In this document: positions 34,145 through 43,556 of the stretch, one piece after another | Numbering within the stretch: position 1 is the first letter of the stretch | How the letters are laid out: every line of letters starts with the position of its first letter | NCBI RefSeq assembly: GCF_018332715.1 | Contig: NZ_BOQP01000005.1 | Span: 1 to 64,000, forward strand | Source: Winogradskya consettensis | GTDB lineage: Bacteria; Actinomycetota; Actinomycetes; Mycobacteriales; Micromonosporaceae | Reading direction: 5' to 3' | DNA: 64,000 nt | Notes under the pieces: model-generated | The model's database searches: none | Told to the model about the DNA's origin: nothing | Seen by the model: only the letters and a program-made list of their open reading frames with translations | Program-made: the position numbers and the translations under genes

Positions 34145-35338
34145 ATGGACGCCAGGCCGTACCCGTTCGAGCGCCCGTCGGCGCTCGAGGTCCCGGCGGA
34201 GCTGGGTGACCTGCGGCGCGAGCCGGTGTGCCCGGTGACGCTGCCCAGCGGCGACACCGCGCTGATGGTCACCCGGTACGCCGACGTGCGCCGGCTGCTC
34301 ACCGACGACCGGCTCAGCCGCAACATCGGCCGGCCCGGCGCGGCCCGGATCTCCAAGGAGAACCGGATGTTCCAGGACCCGCGGATCAACCCGGACCCGC
34401 CGGAGCACACCCGGGTGCGGCGCCTGGTGATGAAGGCGTTCAGCGCGGCGCGGGTCGAGCGGCTCCGGCCGTACGTTCAGGGTCTGGTCGATGAACTGCT
34501 CGACAAGATGGAGGCCACCGGCGGGGGCCGGCCGGTCGACCTCAACGAGGCACTGGCGTTCCCCCTGCCGATCCAGGTGATCTGCAAGCTGCTGGGCGTG
34601 CCCGACGCCGACCACGACCAGCTGCGCGGCTGGACCGAGGCGTTCCTGTCGGTGAGCCGGTTCAGCAAGGAGGACATCGGCCGCAGCATGAAGGAGATGA
34701 ACGCCTACATCGCGCGGCTCGTGGAGAGCAAGCGGTCGGCTCCCGGTGACGACCTGATCAGCGCGATGATCCGGGTACGCGATGAGGACGACGGCGCGCT
34801 CGCCGAATACGAACTGCACTGGTGGTGCCGGCTGCTGCTGCTCGTCGGCTACGAGACCACCGCGACCCAGCTCGGCGGTGGCGTCGCTCTGCTGCTCTCG
34901 CACCCCGAGCAGCTCGCCGCGTTGCGCGCCGACTACAGCCTCGTCCCGCAGGCCGTCGAGGAGACTCTTCGTTGGAAGCTCGTCGGGTCGTCGGTGTCGA
35001 TGCTCCGCTACGTCACCGAGGACATCGACATGGACGGGTGGACGATCCCGGCGGGCAGCAGCGTGATCCCCGCCGTCGACTCCGCCAACCAGGACGAGAC
35101 GGTGTTCGAGCACCCCGAGCTCTTCGACATCACGCGTACGCAGAACGCGCACCTGACCTTCAGCCTCGGCGCGCACTTCTGCGTCGGCGCCGCCCTCGCC
35201 CGTCTCCAGCTGCAGATCGCCACCGAGAGCCTGCTGCGCCGCTTTCCCGGCCTGAAACTGCACGTGCCCGCCGACAAGCTGCAGCGTCAGCCGGGCGCGC
35301 TGCTCGAGGGCTTCATCAGCATCCCGGTGGAGTGGTGA
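34145..35338 (+). CDS. Cytochrome P450 (second of a tandem pair)
   Basis: A 397-residue P450. The I-helix motif reads LLVGYETTATQ and the heme loop FSLGAHFCVGAALAR. It starts 8 bp after its paralogue, with AGGAGA as ribosome site. The heme loop has Val where Leu is usual in this family (FCVG), still within the normal range. The pair probably carries out successive oxidations. No dedicated ferredoxin is adjacent; the ferredoxin at 43556 may serve all three P450s. Confidence 0.9.
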   Translation: MDARPYPFERPSALEVPAELGDLRREPVCPVTLPSGDTALMVTRYADVRRLLTDDRLSRNIGRPGAARISKENRMFQDPRINPDPPEHTRVRRLVMKAFSAARVERLRPYVQGLVDELLDKMEATGGGRPVDLNEALAFPLPIQVICKLLGVPDADHDQLRGWTEAFLSVSRFSKEDIGRSMKEMNAYIARLVESKRSAPGDDLISAMIRVRDEDDGALAEYELHWWCRLLLLVGYETTATQLGGGVALLLSHPEQLAALRADYSLVPQAVEETLRWKLVGSSVSMLRYVTEDIDMDGWTIPAGSSVIPAVDSANQDETVFEHPELFDITRTQNAHLTFSLGAHFCVGAALARLQLQIATESLLRRFPGLKLHVPADKLQRQPGALLEGFISIPVEW

Positions 35339-35339
35339 C

Positions 35340-36533
35340 GTGCGGGTCCTGGTGACGGCGTGGGCGTGGCCGTCGCACTATCTGCCCCTGGTGCCCACGC
35401 TGTGGGCGCTGCGGGCGGCCGGTCACGAGGTGCTCGTCGCGAGCCAGCCGGCGCTGGCCACGGTGGTGCGCGACTCCGGCGTACCCTTCGTGGCCGCCGG
35501 ACCCGACCTGGACCATGAGGCGTTGCGCCGGCGGCAGATGCGCGACCTGACGCACGCCGATGTGCCCCCGCCGCCCCCACCGGGCCAGAGCGCGAAGGTG
35601 TGGACGCCGGACGAGTGGGTGCGGGTCAGCAAGGTGTTCAGCGTCTTCGCGGCCCGGTCCGCGGCGATGCTCGACGACCTGGTCGACGTGGCCCGCGCGT
35701 TCCGGCCCGACCTGGTGCTGTTCGAGCCGACCACCTACGCGGGCCCGCTGGTCGCCGGGCTGCTCGGCGTTCCTGCGGTGCGGCACCTGCACGGCGTCGA
35801 CCTGACCTACCAGGCGCACGAGGTCGTCCCGGCGCTGATCGCACCGCTGTCCGAACGGCTCGGCATCGACCCGGTCGACCCGCTCGGCACACACACCGTG
35901 GACATCTGCCCGCCGAGCATGCAGATCCCGGCGCGGGTCACCCGGACCGTGCAGCGCTACGTGCCGTACAACGGCCGGGCCGACACCCCGTCCTGGCTGC
36001 GTGACCGGCCCGGCCCGAACCGGATCTGCCTGACCTGGGGTGCGACGAGCAGCTCGCTCGGCGCGCCGTTCGCGCCGCCGGCGGTGCTGGACGCGCTGGC
36101 CGGCACGGACACCGAGGTCGTCGTGACGCTCACCCCCGCCGACCGCGAACGGCTCGGCCCGGTCCCGGGCAACACCCGCGTCGTCTCGTCCCTCGCGCTG
36201 CACCAGGTGCTGCCCAGCTGCGCCGCGGTGATCCACCAGGGCGGCTTCGGCAGCACGCTGACCGCGGCCGCGCTCGGAGTGCCGCAACTCGTCCTGCCGC
36301 AGCTCGTGGACCAGAAATTCCAGGCCGCCCGGCTCGCCGCCACCGGCGCGGGCACGGTGCTGGCCGCGGCGGACTTCTCCGGGAACGCCGTCCGCGAGCG
36401 GGTCGGTGCGCTCACCGGCGAGCCCGCCTATGCCCGCGCCGCCGCCGGCCTGCGCGAAGAGATCCGATCAGTGCCGGCACCGGCCGAGACCGTCGCCGAC
36501 CTCCACGCCCTCACCACCGGGAGCAACCGATGA
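35340..36533 (+). CDS. Glycosyltransferase, GT-B fold (GT1 type)
   Basis: A 397-residue glycosyltransferase of the erythromycin/oleandomycin type. The acceptor domain begins RVLVTAWAWPSHYLPLVPT with a His in the catalytic position. The donor domain contains VIHQGGFGSTLTAA and LPQLVDQKFQAARL, with the Asp-Gln pair that holds the sugar. It should transfer a dTDP-deoxysugar, made by the genes at 54-58 kb, to the aglycone. The start is GTG at 35340 directly after the P450 stop. It overlaps the PPOX gene by ATGA. Confidence 0.9.
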   Translation: MRVLVTAWAWPSHYLPLVPTLWALRAAGHEVLVASQPALATVVRDSGVPFVAAGPDLDHEALRRRQMRDLTHADVPPPPPPGQSAKVWTPDEWVRVSKVFSVFAARSAAMLDDLVDVARAFRPDLVLFEPTTYAGPLVAGLLGVPAVRHLHGVDLTYQAHEVVPALIAPLSERLGIDPVDPLGTHTVDICPPSMQIPARVTRTVQRYVPYNGRADTPSWLRDRPGPNRICLTWGATSSSLGAPFAPPAVLDALAGTDTEVVVTLTPADRERLGPVPGNTRVVSSLALHQVLPSCAAVIHQGGFGSTLTAAALGVPQLVLPQLVDQKFQAARLAATGAGTVLAAADFSGNAVRERVGALTGEPAYARAAAGLREEIRSVPAPAETVADLHALTTGSNR

Positions 36534-36994
36534 CCGATGTGCTCAACAAGCCACCCATGCCGTCGACCCCGCCGCGCCCGACCGTCCAGCGCCGCGAGGA
36601 CGTGCTGCGCAAGCTCACCCACGAACGCCACCTGTGGCTGGCGACCTCCGGCCCCGAGGGCCCGCACCTGATCCCGCTGTCGTACTTCTGGGACGGCAAG
36701 TCACTGCTCATGACGACAAAGCCGAACTCCCGCACCGTACGCAATCTGCGCACCGAACCGCACGCCCGCGCCGCCATCGGCACAGGCGCCGACGTGGTCC
36801 TCATCGACGGCGTGGTCCACATCGAACCCGCCGAGAACCTCAACCCGCTCATCTTCCGCCGCCTGCCCCTGAGCCCCGAGCGGGTCCCGGGCGTGGTGGC
36901 ACTGCGACTCCCGGCAGACAGCGTCCAGGCGTGGCGCGGCGTCCACGAGATCCCCGGCCGCGTCGTCCGCGAGGACGGGCACTGGCTCGACTGA
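36530..36994 (+). CDS. PPOX-class flavin/F420-dependent oxidoreductase
   Basis: A 154-residue split-barrel protein of the pyridoxamine-phosphate-oxidase-like superfamily. Visible segments are KLTHERHLWLATSGPEGPHL (about 24-43), LIPLSYFWDGKSLLMTT and PNSRTVRNLRTEPHARAAIG. Such proteins use FMN or F420 to reduce small substrates. It is coupled to the glycosyltransferase gene by a 4-nt overlap and is followed by a hairpin terminator. A reduction step in aglycone tailoring is likely. Confidence 0.82.
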   Translation: MTDVLNKPPMPSTPPRPTVQRREDVLRKLTHERHLWLATSGPEGPHLIPLSYFWDGKSLLMTTKPNSRTVRNLRTEPHARAAIGTGADVVLIDGVVHIEPAENLNPLIFRRLPLSPERVPGVVALRLPADSVQAWRGVHEIPGRVVREDGHWLD

Positions 36995-37013
36995 TTCGTA
37001 CAACGGCGACACA

Positions 37014-37050
37014 GCGAAGCCGCGACGGTTGCGACCGTCGCGGCTTTCGC
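37014..37050. terminator. Bidirectional hairpin terminator
   Basis: GCGAAGCCGCGACGGT and ACCGTCGCGGCTTTCGC form a 16-bp stem with one extra base and a TGCG loop. It sits between the convergent PPOX and luciferase-like genes. Confidence 0.8.
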
Positions 37051-37056
37051 CGTGGT

Positions 37057-38082
37057 TCAGGCTGGTTGCTTGATCTGCTCGAGGGCTCGGGCGGCCACGC
37101 GCAGGGCTTCCAGTTGGCCCTCCACGGTGGGGGCAAGCAACGTCAGGCCGAGGGTGGTCACGCCGGCGCGGGCGTAGGCCGCCAGGCGGGGGGCGATGCG
37201 GTTCTCGTCGCCGATCAGGGCTACCTGGTCCATGAGCTCCATGGGCACCGCGCGGGCGGCGGCCGGGCGGTCGCCGTGGTGGCAGTGGTCGTTGATCTCG
37301 GCGGCGGCGCGGGCGAAGCCCAGTTGTTCGGCGAGGCGGAAGTAGATGCTGCGGCGGCGGTCGCCCATGCCGATGAAGTTGGCGAAGTAGTCACGCAGGG
37401 GGAGGGCCGCGGTTTCCGGGTCGGGGCCGGTGCCGATCGCGATCGAGGGCAGGACCTGGAAGCCGTCGAGGGTCTTGCCGGCCTGGGCGCGGCCCTCGGC
37501 CACCCGGTCCAGGGATTCGCGGACGCGGTCCGGGGACAGGAAGACGCCGATCCAGCCGTCGGCGATCTCGCCGGTCAGGCGCAGGCTGCGCGGGCCCACC
37601 CCGGCGAGATAGATCGGCAGGTCGGGGCGGGTGGCGGCGGCGCGCAGGTGGGCGGCCTCGTCGGTGCCCGGCGGGGGCAGGGGGTAGTGGCGGCCGGGGT
37701 GGCGTACGGGTGCTCCGCTGAGCGCCAGACGCACCACCTCGACGTATTCGCGGGTGCGGTCCAGGGGATGGTCGAAGTCGACGCCGTACCAGCCCCGGGA
37801 GACGTCCGGGTTGGACACGCCCAGGCCCAGGTGGAAGCGGCCGCCGGCGAGGCCGTCGAGGGTGGCGGCGGTCAGCGCCGTCAGGACCGGGGCGCGGCCG
37901 GGGATCTGCATGACGCCGGAGCCGAGGCCGATCGTGGTGGTGGCGGCGGCCACGGCGCCGAGGACGGAGGGGGCGTCGGCGCGGAAGCCCTCGGGTGCCA
38001 GGGCCATGGCGCAGCCGAGTCGTTCGGCCTCGCGGGCCACCTCGACCGCTCCGGACGGTTGGAGAAAGACAGCAAGTCGCAC
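37057..38082 (-). CDS. Luciferase-like (LLM) F420- or flavin-dependent oxidoreductase
   Basis: A 341-residue TIM-barrel enzyme of the bacterial luciferase/F420 superfamily. It shows AEVARE-type opening (VAREAERLGCAMALAPEG), GLGSGVMQIPGRAPVLTA, RFHLGLGVSNPDVSRGWYG and TRPDLPIYLAGVGPRSL. Members use F420 or FMN for hydride transfer or oxygenation. GTG 38082 is chosen because GGGAG stands 5 nt upstream; translation further upstream is unlike the family. It is the only minus-strand gene in this part of the cluster, possibly separately expressed. Confidence 0.85.
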   Translation of the reverse strand: MRLAVFLQPSGAVEVAREAERLGCAMALAPEGFRADAPSVLGAVAAATTTIGLGSGVMQIPGRAPVLTALTAATLDGLAGGRFHLGLGVSNPDVSRGWYGVDFDHPLDRTREYVEVVRLALSGAPVRHPGRHYPLPPPGTDEAAHLRAAATRPDLPIYLAGVGPRSLRLTGEIADGWIGVFLSPDRVRESLDRVAEGRAQAGKTLDGFQVLPSIAIGTGPDPETAALPLRDYFANFIGMGDRRRSIYFRLAEQLGFARAAAEINDHCHHGDRPAAARAVPMELMDQVALIGDENRIAPRLAAYARAGVTTLGLTLLAPTVEGQLEALRVAARALEQIKQPA

Positions 38083-38239
38083 GAGCACTCCCGCGGATCG
38101 TCGGAAACCTACGCGGCGATGGTCGCGGCCCGCCGTCGAGCGGGGATGGAGGCGTGCGGCCTTCGATCGGCGTGCGAGCAAGGGCAGGCAGCCTGGCTGC
38201 GCGTGAAGTGTCGAGCGCGAAGGACAGCCGGGAGGCAGC

Positions 38240-39433
38240 ATGCGGGTCTTGTTCGCGACCTGGGACATGAACGGGCACCTGAACCCGATGGTGCCGCTGG
38301 CCTGGGCGATGCGCGCCGCCGGGCACGAGGTGACGGTGGTCAGCAATCCGGGGATGGTGCCCAACGCGGTCGGGGCGGGGCTCCCCGCGTACGGTGCCGG
38401 GCCTGATTTTGATTCTTATGCGGCCCTGCGCGAGCAGCTGAAGGCGCGTAACTGGCGGCCGACCGCCCCCCAGCGGCCGGCGGACGACGCCGATCGCACT
38501 CAGCGGCGGCGGTTGATGGGGTTCCGGGTAGCCGTGGAGTCCGCGGCGGCGCAGGCCGACGATGCCGTGGCGTTCGCGCGCTGGTGGAAACCGGATCTCG
38601 TGGTGTTCGAGCCGGCCGCGTTCGTCGGGCCGCTGATCGCGCGGCTGCTCGGGATCCCCGCGGTCCGGCATCTGTGGAGTGTGGACTTCACCGCGCCGAT
38701 CGCCGACATGGAGGACGCGCTGACCGGTGAGCTCGCGGCGCGGTTCGGGCTCGAGCGGCTCGGCGTCAACGGGGACATCACCCTCGATCCGGCGCCCGCC
38801 CGGTTGCAGGTCGACGACGGGCGCGTGCGCCAGCGGATCCGGTATGTGCCGTACAACGGGCCCGCCGAGGTGCCGGCGTGGGTGCTCGGCGAGCCGCCGC
38901 GCCGGCGGATCGCGGTCAGCTGGGGAACGTCGCGGGCACTGCTGGGCTATGACCACCTGATGCAGGCGCCGCTGGTCGTCGAGGCGCTGGCCGACGTCGA
39001 CGCCGAGGTGGTCGTCGCGGTGGTCGAGAGTCAGCGGGAGCTGTTCGGCACGCTGCCCGGCAACGTGCGGTTCCTGGGCCGGGTGCCGCTGCACCCGTTG
39101 CTGCGGACCTGTTCCGCGCTGGTCCAGCAGGGTGGCGCCGGGGGCACGATGACGGCGCTGGTCAACGGCGTGCCGCAGGTCGTCGTGCCGCAGATGCCGG
39201 ACGAGATGTTCCACGGCTGGCAGGTCGAGCGAAGCGGCGGCGGGGTCATGCTCGAGGGGGCGACGGCTACCGCGGAGAGCGTACGGTCCGCGGTCCTCAC
39301 CGTGCTCGACGACGCGAAGTACGCCGATTCCGCGCGCGAGCAGCAGCACGACATCCTGACCGCCCCGAGCCTGTCGCAGGTCACCGCACGCCTGCAGGAA
39401 CTCGCCGCCGAGTCCGTGGGTGCCGGGCGATGA
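38240..39433 (+). CDS. Glycosyltransferase, GT-B fold, divergent donor motif
   Basis: A 397-residue glycosyltransferase of the same type as the one at 35340-36533. The start RVLFATWDMNGHLNPMVPLA has the catalytic His. In the donor domain the HHGG-like motif reads VQQGGAGGTMTA, and the usual Asp-Gln pair reads PQMPDEMFHGW (Asp-Glu). The sugar-phosphate His is therefore missing and the sugar-contact Gln is changed. It may use another donor or need a partner. It overlaps the nitroreductase gene by ATGA. Confidence 0.88.
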   Translation: MRVLFATWDMNGHLNPMVPLAWAMRAAGHEVTVVSNPGMVPNAVGAGLPAYGAGPDFDSYAALREQLKARNWRPTAPQRPADDADRTQRRRLMGFRVAVESAAAQADDAVAFARWWKPDLVVFEPAAFVGPLIARLLGIPAVRHLWSVDFTAPIADMEDALTGELAARFGLERLGVNGDITLDPAPARLQVDDGRVRQRIRYVPYNGPAEVPAWVLGEPPRRRIAVSWGTSRALLGYDHLMQAPLVVEALADVDAEVVVAVVESQRELFGTLPGNVRFLGRVPLHPLLRTCSALVQQGGAGGTMTALVNGVPQVVVPQMPDEMFHGWQVERSGGGVMLEGATATAESVRSAVLTVLDDAKYADSAREQQHDILTAPSLSQVTARLQELAAESVGAGR

Positions 39434-40026
39434 CCCTGCTGCACATCGGGCCCGGCACGGCCGACCTGCTGTTCCGCGAGGCCCGGTCGGCGAGCCGTTT
39501 CACCGATGAACCGGTGTCCGACGAGCAGCTGGCGGCGATCTGGGAGCTGGTGCGCGACGGGCCGACGGCGTTCAACGAGCAGCCGCTGCGGATGGTGGCC
39601 GTGCGCTCCCCCGAGGCCCGCGCCCGGCTCGCCCGGCATCTGCACGGGCAGAACCGGGACCGCGCCGCGGGCGCACCGCTCAGCCTGGTGCTCGCGGCGG
39701 ATCTGGATTTCCACCGGGAGCTGCCCGCGTTGTACCCGGGCGCGCAGCCACTGTTCGACTACATGGACGGGCTGACCCGCGACGAGCGACGGGAGACCGC
39801 GCTCACCAATGCCTGGCTGCAGATCGGCTACCTGATCGTGGGGGTACGCGCGGCCGGGCTCGCCGCCGGGCCGATGTCCGGCTACGACACCGCGGCGCTG
39901 AACGCGGACTTCTTCCCCGACGGGCGCTGGGAGTCGCTGCTGGTGCTGAACGTGGGCCGGCCGCTGCCCAAGACGTACGCCCGGCTCCCACGCCTCGCCC
40001 ATGACCGGGTGTCCCGCAGTTTCTGA
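39430..40026 (+). CDS. Nitroreductase-family oxidoreductase (RutE-like)
   Basis: A 198-residue flavoenzyme of the nitroreductase fold. The FMN-contact opening is REARSASRFTDEPVSD, followed by PTAFNEQPLRMVAV. The C-terminal half has AAGLAAGPMSGYDTAALNADFF, a pattern of the malonic-semialdehyde reductase RutE/HadB subgroup. In clusters such enzymes reduce enones or oxidise rings. The start is an ATGA overlap with the glycosyltransferase gene. Confidence 0.85.
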   Translation: MTLLHIGPGTADLLFREARSASRFTDEPVSDEQLAAIWELVRDGPTAFNEQPLRMVAVRSPEARARLARHLHGQNRDRAAGAPLSLVLAADLDFHRELPALYPGAQPLFDYMDGLTRDERRETALTNAWLQIGYLIVGVRAAGLAAGPMSGYDTAALNADFFPDGRWESLLVLNVGRPLPKTYARLPRLAHDRVSRSF

Positions 40027-40051
40027 CGACCGTTGCGAAAGGCAGGACCCG

Positions 40052-41035
40052 ATGTTCGCTGTGTACGCGGCCGAGCCCCGGCCGGTGGACCCGCTGAGCG
40101 CGCTGCGGTTGGGTGACCGGCCGCAGGCACCGGCGCCGCCCGGGTGGACGGCGGTGACCGTGCGGGCCGCCACCCTGAACATGCACGACATCTCGACGTT
40201 GCGGGGCATCGGCATGCGTCCCGAGCAGTACCCGATGGTGCTGGGCTGCGACGGGGCCGGGGTGCTCGGCGACGGCACCGAGGTGGTGGTGCACGGCCTG
40301 GTCAACGAGCCCGGCTGGGTCGGCCCGGAGACCCTGGACCCGGGGCGTACGGTCCTCAGTGAACGCTATCCGGGCAGCTTCGCCGAGCAGGTGCTGGTGC
40401 CGGCGCGCAACGTCGTGACCAAGCCCCCGTCGCTGACGTTCGCCGAGGCCGCGTGTCTTCCGACGGCGTGGCTGACCGCCTACCGGGCGCTGTTCGTCCG
40501 GGCCGGGCTGCGGCCGGGTCAGACGGTGCTGGTGCAGGGCCGGGAGCGCGTGGGCAGCATCGCCACCGCGATGATGCAGCTCGCCGCCGCGGCGGGGGCA
40601 CGGGTCTGGGCGCTCGCCCCGCAGGGCCAGGAGGATTCCGTACGCCGGCTCGGCGCGCACGAGGTCTTCACCGACGACACGGCGCTGCCCCGGGAGGTCG
40701 ACGTCGTCGTGGACGGCGGCGTCGACGAGGCGAGCTGGTCCCGGTCGCTCACGCTGCTGCGCCCCGGCGGTGTGGTGGTCTGCGCCGGGTACCGCTCGGG
40801 TGCCACGGATGTGCGGGCCGTGCAGCACGCGCTGCACCAGCTGGTGTTCCGCGAGCTGCAACTCGTGGGCTGCGCCATGGGAACCACCCAGGACCTGGGC
40901 GACCTGCTGGCCTTTCTGGACCGGACCGGGCTGCGGCCGCTGATCGACCGGGAGCTGCCGCTGACGCGCGCGCCGGAGGGTTTCGCGGCGATGCTCGGCG
41001 GCGAGGTCACCGGCAAGATCGTGTTCACCGCGTGA
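40052..41035 (+). CDS. Zinc-free MDR family oxidoreductase
   Basis: A 327-residue medium-chain dehydrogenase/reductase with a GroES-like N-terminus (NMHDISTLRGIGMRPEQYPM) and a nucleotide-binding domain. The nucleotide loop reads VLVQGRERVGSIATAMMQ, where a GxGxxG-type loop is normal, so cofactor contact is modified. The catalytic zinc ligands are not evident, as in quinone oxidoreductases and enoyl reductases. ATG 40052 follows GGCAGGA; an in-frame codon at 40001 lies inside the previous gene. Role: reduction of an alpha,beta-unsaturated or quinone intermediate is likely. Confidence 0.82.
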   Translation: MFAVYAAEPRPVDPLSALRLGDRPQAPAPPGWTAVTVRAATLNMHDISTLRGIGMRPEQYPMVLGCDGAGVLGDGTEVVVHGLVNEPGWVGPETLDPGRTVLSERYPGSFAEQVLVPARNVVTKPPSLTFAEAACLPTAWLTAYRALFVRAGLRPGQTVLVQGRERVGSIATAMMQLAAAAGARVWALAPQGQEDSVRRLGAHEVFTDDTALPREVDVVVDGGVDEASWSRSLTLLRPGGVVVCAGYRSGATDVRAVQHALHQLVFRELQLVGCAMGTTQDLGDLLAFLDRTGLRPLIDRELPLTRAPEGFAAMLGGEVTGKIVFTA

Positions 41036-41159
41036 CCGCGAACCTGGTGGTCAAGGGCCTGGACCTCGCTTCGAGCCGGGCTCGGCGGGCGGCGCCCATC
41101 ATCGTCGGCACGGCCCCGGATCGTGGACCGCAACGCTTCGACCCGCTGGCGGTGGTCTC

Positions 41160-42335
41160 GTGAAACACGTCCCCGCGGAGCTCGCGGCATTCGGCGGCGC
41201 GCCGGCGTTCAGTACGCCACGCAGCGTCGGCCGGCCCAACATCGGCGACCGGGCGGCGCTGTTCGCCCGGCTGAACGCGGCCCTGGACCGCGGCTGGCTG
41301 TCCAACGGCGGGCCGCTGGCCGAGGAGTTCGAGCAGCGGGTCGCCGCGGTCGCCGGCACCCGGTTCTGCGTCGCCACCTGCAACGCGACCGCCGGTCTGC
41401 AGCTCGCGCTGCGGGCCTCCGGGGTCACCGGCGAGGTGATCGTGCCGTCGCTGACGTTCGCCGCGACGGCGCACGCGGTGGCGTGGCTCGGGTTGACGCC
41501 GGTGTTCTGCGACGTGGACCCGGTGACCGGCGCGCTCGACCCGGAGCACGCACGCTCGCTGATCGGCCCGCGCACCGGCGCCATCCTCGCCGTGCACGTG
41601 TGGGGCCGCCCGGCGCCGGTGCGGGAGCTGGAGGAACTGGCCGCCGACCACAGGCTCCGGCTGTTCTTCGACGCCGCGCACGCGTTCGCCTGCACCTCCG
41701 GCGGCCGCCCGATCGGGGGCGGCGGAGACGGCGAGGTGTTCAGCTTCCACTCCACGAAGTTCGTGAACAGTTTCGAGGGCGGTGCGCTGGTCACCGACGA
41801 TCCGGAGCTGGCCGAGCGGGCCCGCCGGATGCGCAACTTCGGCATCGCGGAGGCGGAGCGCGTCGAGCTGGTCGGGCTGAACGCGAAACTGAACGAGGCT
41901 GCCGCGGCGATGGGGCTGACGTCGCTGGACAGCATGGACCGGTTCATCGCGCACAACCGGGAGAACTACCACGCGTACCGGGCCGGGCTCGCCGGGCTGC
42001 CGGGGATCACCCTGCTCGAATTCGACGAGCGTGAACGTAACAACTACCAGTACATGATCGTCGCTGTCGACGAGCGGCGGGCCGGGTTCGACCGGGACAC
42101 GCTGCTGGCGATCCTGGCGAGCGAGAACGTGCTCGGGCGGGCGTACTTCTCCCCCGGGTGTCATCAGATGCTGCCGTACGCCGACGGCACCCGGTTGCCG
42201 CATACCGAGCGGCTCGCGTCGCAGGTGCTGGCGTTGCCCACCGGGATCGCGGTGTCCGCGGCCGACGCCGCCACGATCGCTGGCATCATCCGCGTCGCCG
42301 CCCGCCAGGCGACCACACCGGCCCACGCGGCCTGA
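41160..42335 (+). CDS. DegT/DnrJ/EryC1-family PLP aminotransferase
   Basis: A 391-residue fold-type I aminotransferase. The PLP lysine is in FSFHSTKFVNSFEGGAL (Lys near 199). Other family motifs are CNATAGLQLALRASG, DVDPVTGALDPEH and HVWGRPAPVRELEEL. The FHxTKxxNxFEGGA form is like DesI-type dTDP-4-amino sugar aminotransferases. It could build an amino-deoxysugar or aminate the aglycone. The presence of a 4-ketoreductase gene at 57280 leaves its place in the sugar route open. The start is GTG 41160, after a 124-bp gap holding no gene. Confidence 0.88.
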   Translation: MKHVPAELAAFGGAPAFSTPRSVGRPNIGDRAALFARLNAALDRGWLSNGGPLAEEFEQRVAAVAGTRFCVATCNATAGLQLALRASGVTGEVIVPSLTFAATAHAVAWLGLTPVFCDVDPVTGALDPEHARSLIGPRTGAILAVHVWGRPAPVRELEELAADHRLRLFFDAAHAFACTSGGRPIGGGGDGEVFSFHSTKFVNSFEGGALVTDDPELAERARRMRNFGIAEAERVELVGLNAKLNEAAAAMGLTSLDSMDRFIAHNRENYHAYRAGLAGLPGITLLEFDERERNNYQYMIVAVDERRAGFDRDTLLAILASENVLGRAYFSPGCHQMLPYADGTRLPHTERLASQVLALPTGIAVSAADAATIAGIIRVAARQATTPAHAA

Positions 42336-42356
42336 CGACGCAGGGAGTATCCGGAC

Positions 42357-43556
42357 GTGACCATCGAAGCCACCGCCCCACCGGTGCCGGACTTCCCGAT
42401 GCGCAGGGGATGCCCGTTCGACCCGCCGCCGCAGTACGGACCGATGCGGGAGGACGGTCCCGCGTTCCGGGTCCGGCTGCCGGACACCACGATCGCGTGG
42501 GTCGTCCCCCGCTACGACGACGTCCGGCGGCTGCTGGTCGATCCGCGGATCAGCTCCGACCGGACCCGGCCCGGCTACCCGTTCCTGACCGAGGACTCAC
42601 GCTATCTGAGCAAGGTACGGGTGTTCGTCGGCATGGACCCGCCCGAGCACGGCCCGCACCGGCGAATGTTCATCCCGGGCTTCACCGCCCGCCGGATCAA
42701 GGCGCTGCGTCCGGCGATCGAGGAGAACGTGACGCAGCGGCTGGCGGAGCTCGCGGCCGGCCCGCGCCCCGCCGACCTCGTCACGGCGCTGGCACTGCCG
42801 GTGCCGACGCTGGCGATCGCGCAGCTGCTCGGCGTGCCGGACGAGGACTACACGCGGTTCGCCGCTCTCACGGGCGGGCTGATGACCGAGAATCCGCCGC
42901 GTGAGCTCTTCGACGAGCTGCTGGCGTTCGTGCGGGCGCTGGTGAGCGCGAAGTGCGCCGAGCCCGGCGACGACATGCTCGGCCGGATCGCTGCCGAGCA
43001 GGTGGCCACGGGGGCGATGTCGGTGCACGAGCTGGTGGTGATGGCGCTGCTGCTGCTGTTCGCCGGTTACGAGACGACGGCGAACATGATCGCGCTGGGT
43101 ACGCTGACCCTGCTGCAGCACCCGGAACAGCTCGCGGAGCTGCGCGCCGATCCGTCGCTGATGCCCGCGGCGGTCGACGAGATGCTGCGCTATCTGTCCA
43201 TCGCGGAGCTGGCGACCTGCCGGACCGCGGTGGCGGACATCGACCTGGGCGAGGGCGTGGTGATCCGGGCCGGCGAGGGCGTGATCCCGCTGGGCGCCTC
43301 GGCGAACCGGGACCCGGCGGCGTTCGAGCGTCCCGACGAGTTCGACATCCACCGCACCGAACGCCATCACCTCGCGTTCGGCTACGGCCCGCACCAGTGC
43401 ATCGGCGCGAACCTCGCCCGGCTCGAGCTGGAGATCGTCTTCACCTCGCTGATCCGGGACTTCCCGGGGCTGCGGCTCGCGGTGCCGTTCGGCGAGCTGC
43501 GCTTCAAGCGGGACGCGAACCTGTTCGGCGTCCACGAGCTTCCGGTGACCTGGTGA
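42357..43556 (+). CDS. Cytochrome P450 with downstream ferredoxin
   Basis: A 399-residue P450, not closely like the tandem pair at 33-35 kb. The I-helix motif is LLLFAGYETTANMIA and the heme loop is FGYGPHQCIGANLAR. Its N-terminal RGCPFDPPPQYGPMRE is typical of CYP105/107-like biosynthetic P450s. The start is GTG 42357 after CAGGGAG. It shares one base (TGATG) with the ferredoxin gene, so the two are probably partners. Confidence 0.92.
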   Translation: MTIEATAPPVPDFPMRRGCPFDPPPQYGPMREDGPAFRVRLPDTTIAWVVPRYDDVRRLLVDPRISSDRTRPGYPFLTEDSRYLSKVRVFVGMDPPEHGPHRRMFIPGFTARRIKALRPAIEENVTQRLAELAAGPRPADLVTALALPVPTLAIAQLLGVPDEDYTRFAALTGGLMTENPPRELFDELLAFVRALVSAKCAEPGDDMLGRIAAEQVATGAMSVHELVVMALLLLFAGYETTANMIALGTLTLLQHPEQLAELRADPSLMPAAVDEMLRYLSIAELATCRTAVADIDLGEGVVIRAGEGVIPLGASANRDPAAFERPDEFDIHRTERHHLAFGYGPHQCIGANLARLELEIVFTSLIRDFPGLRLAVPFGELRFKRDANLFGVHELPVTW

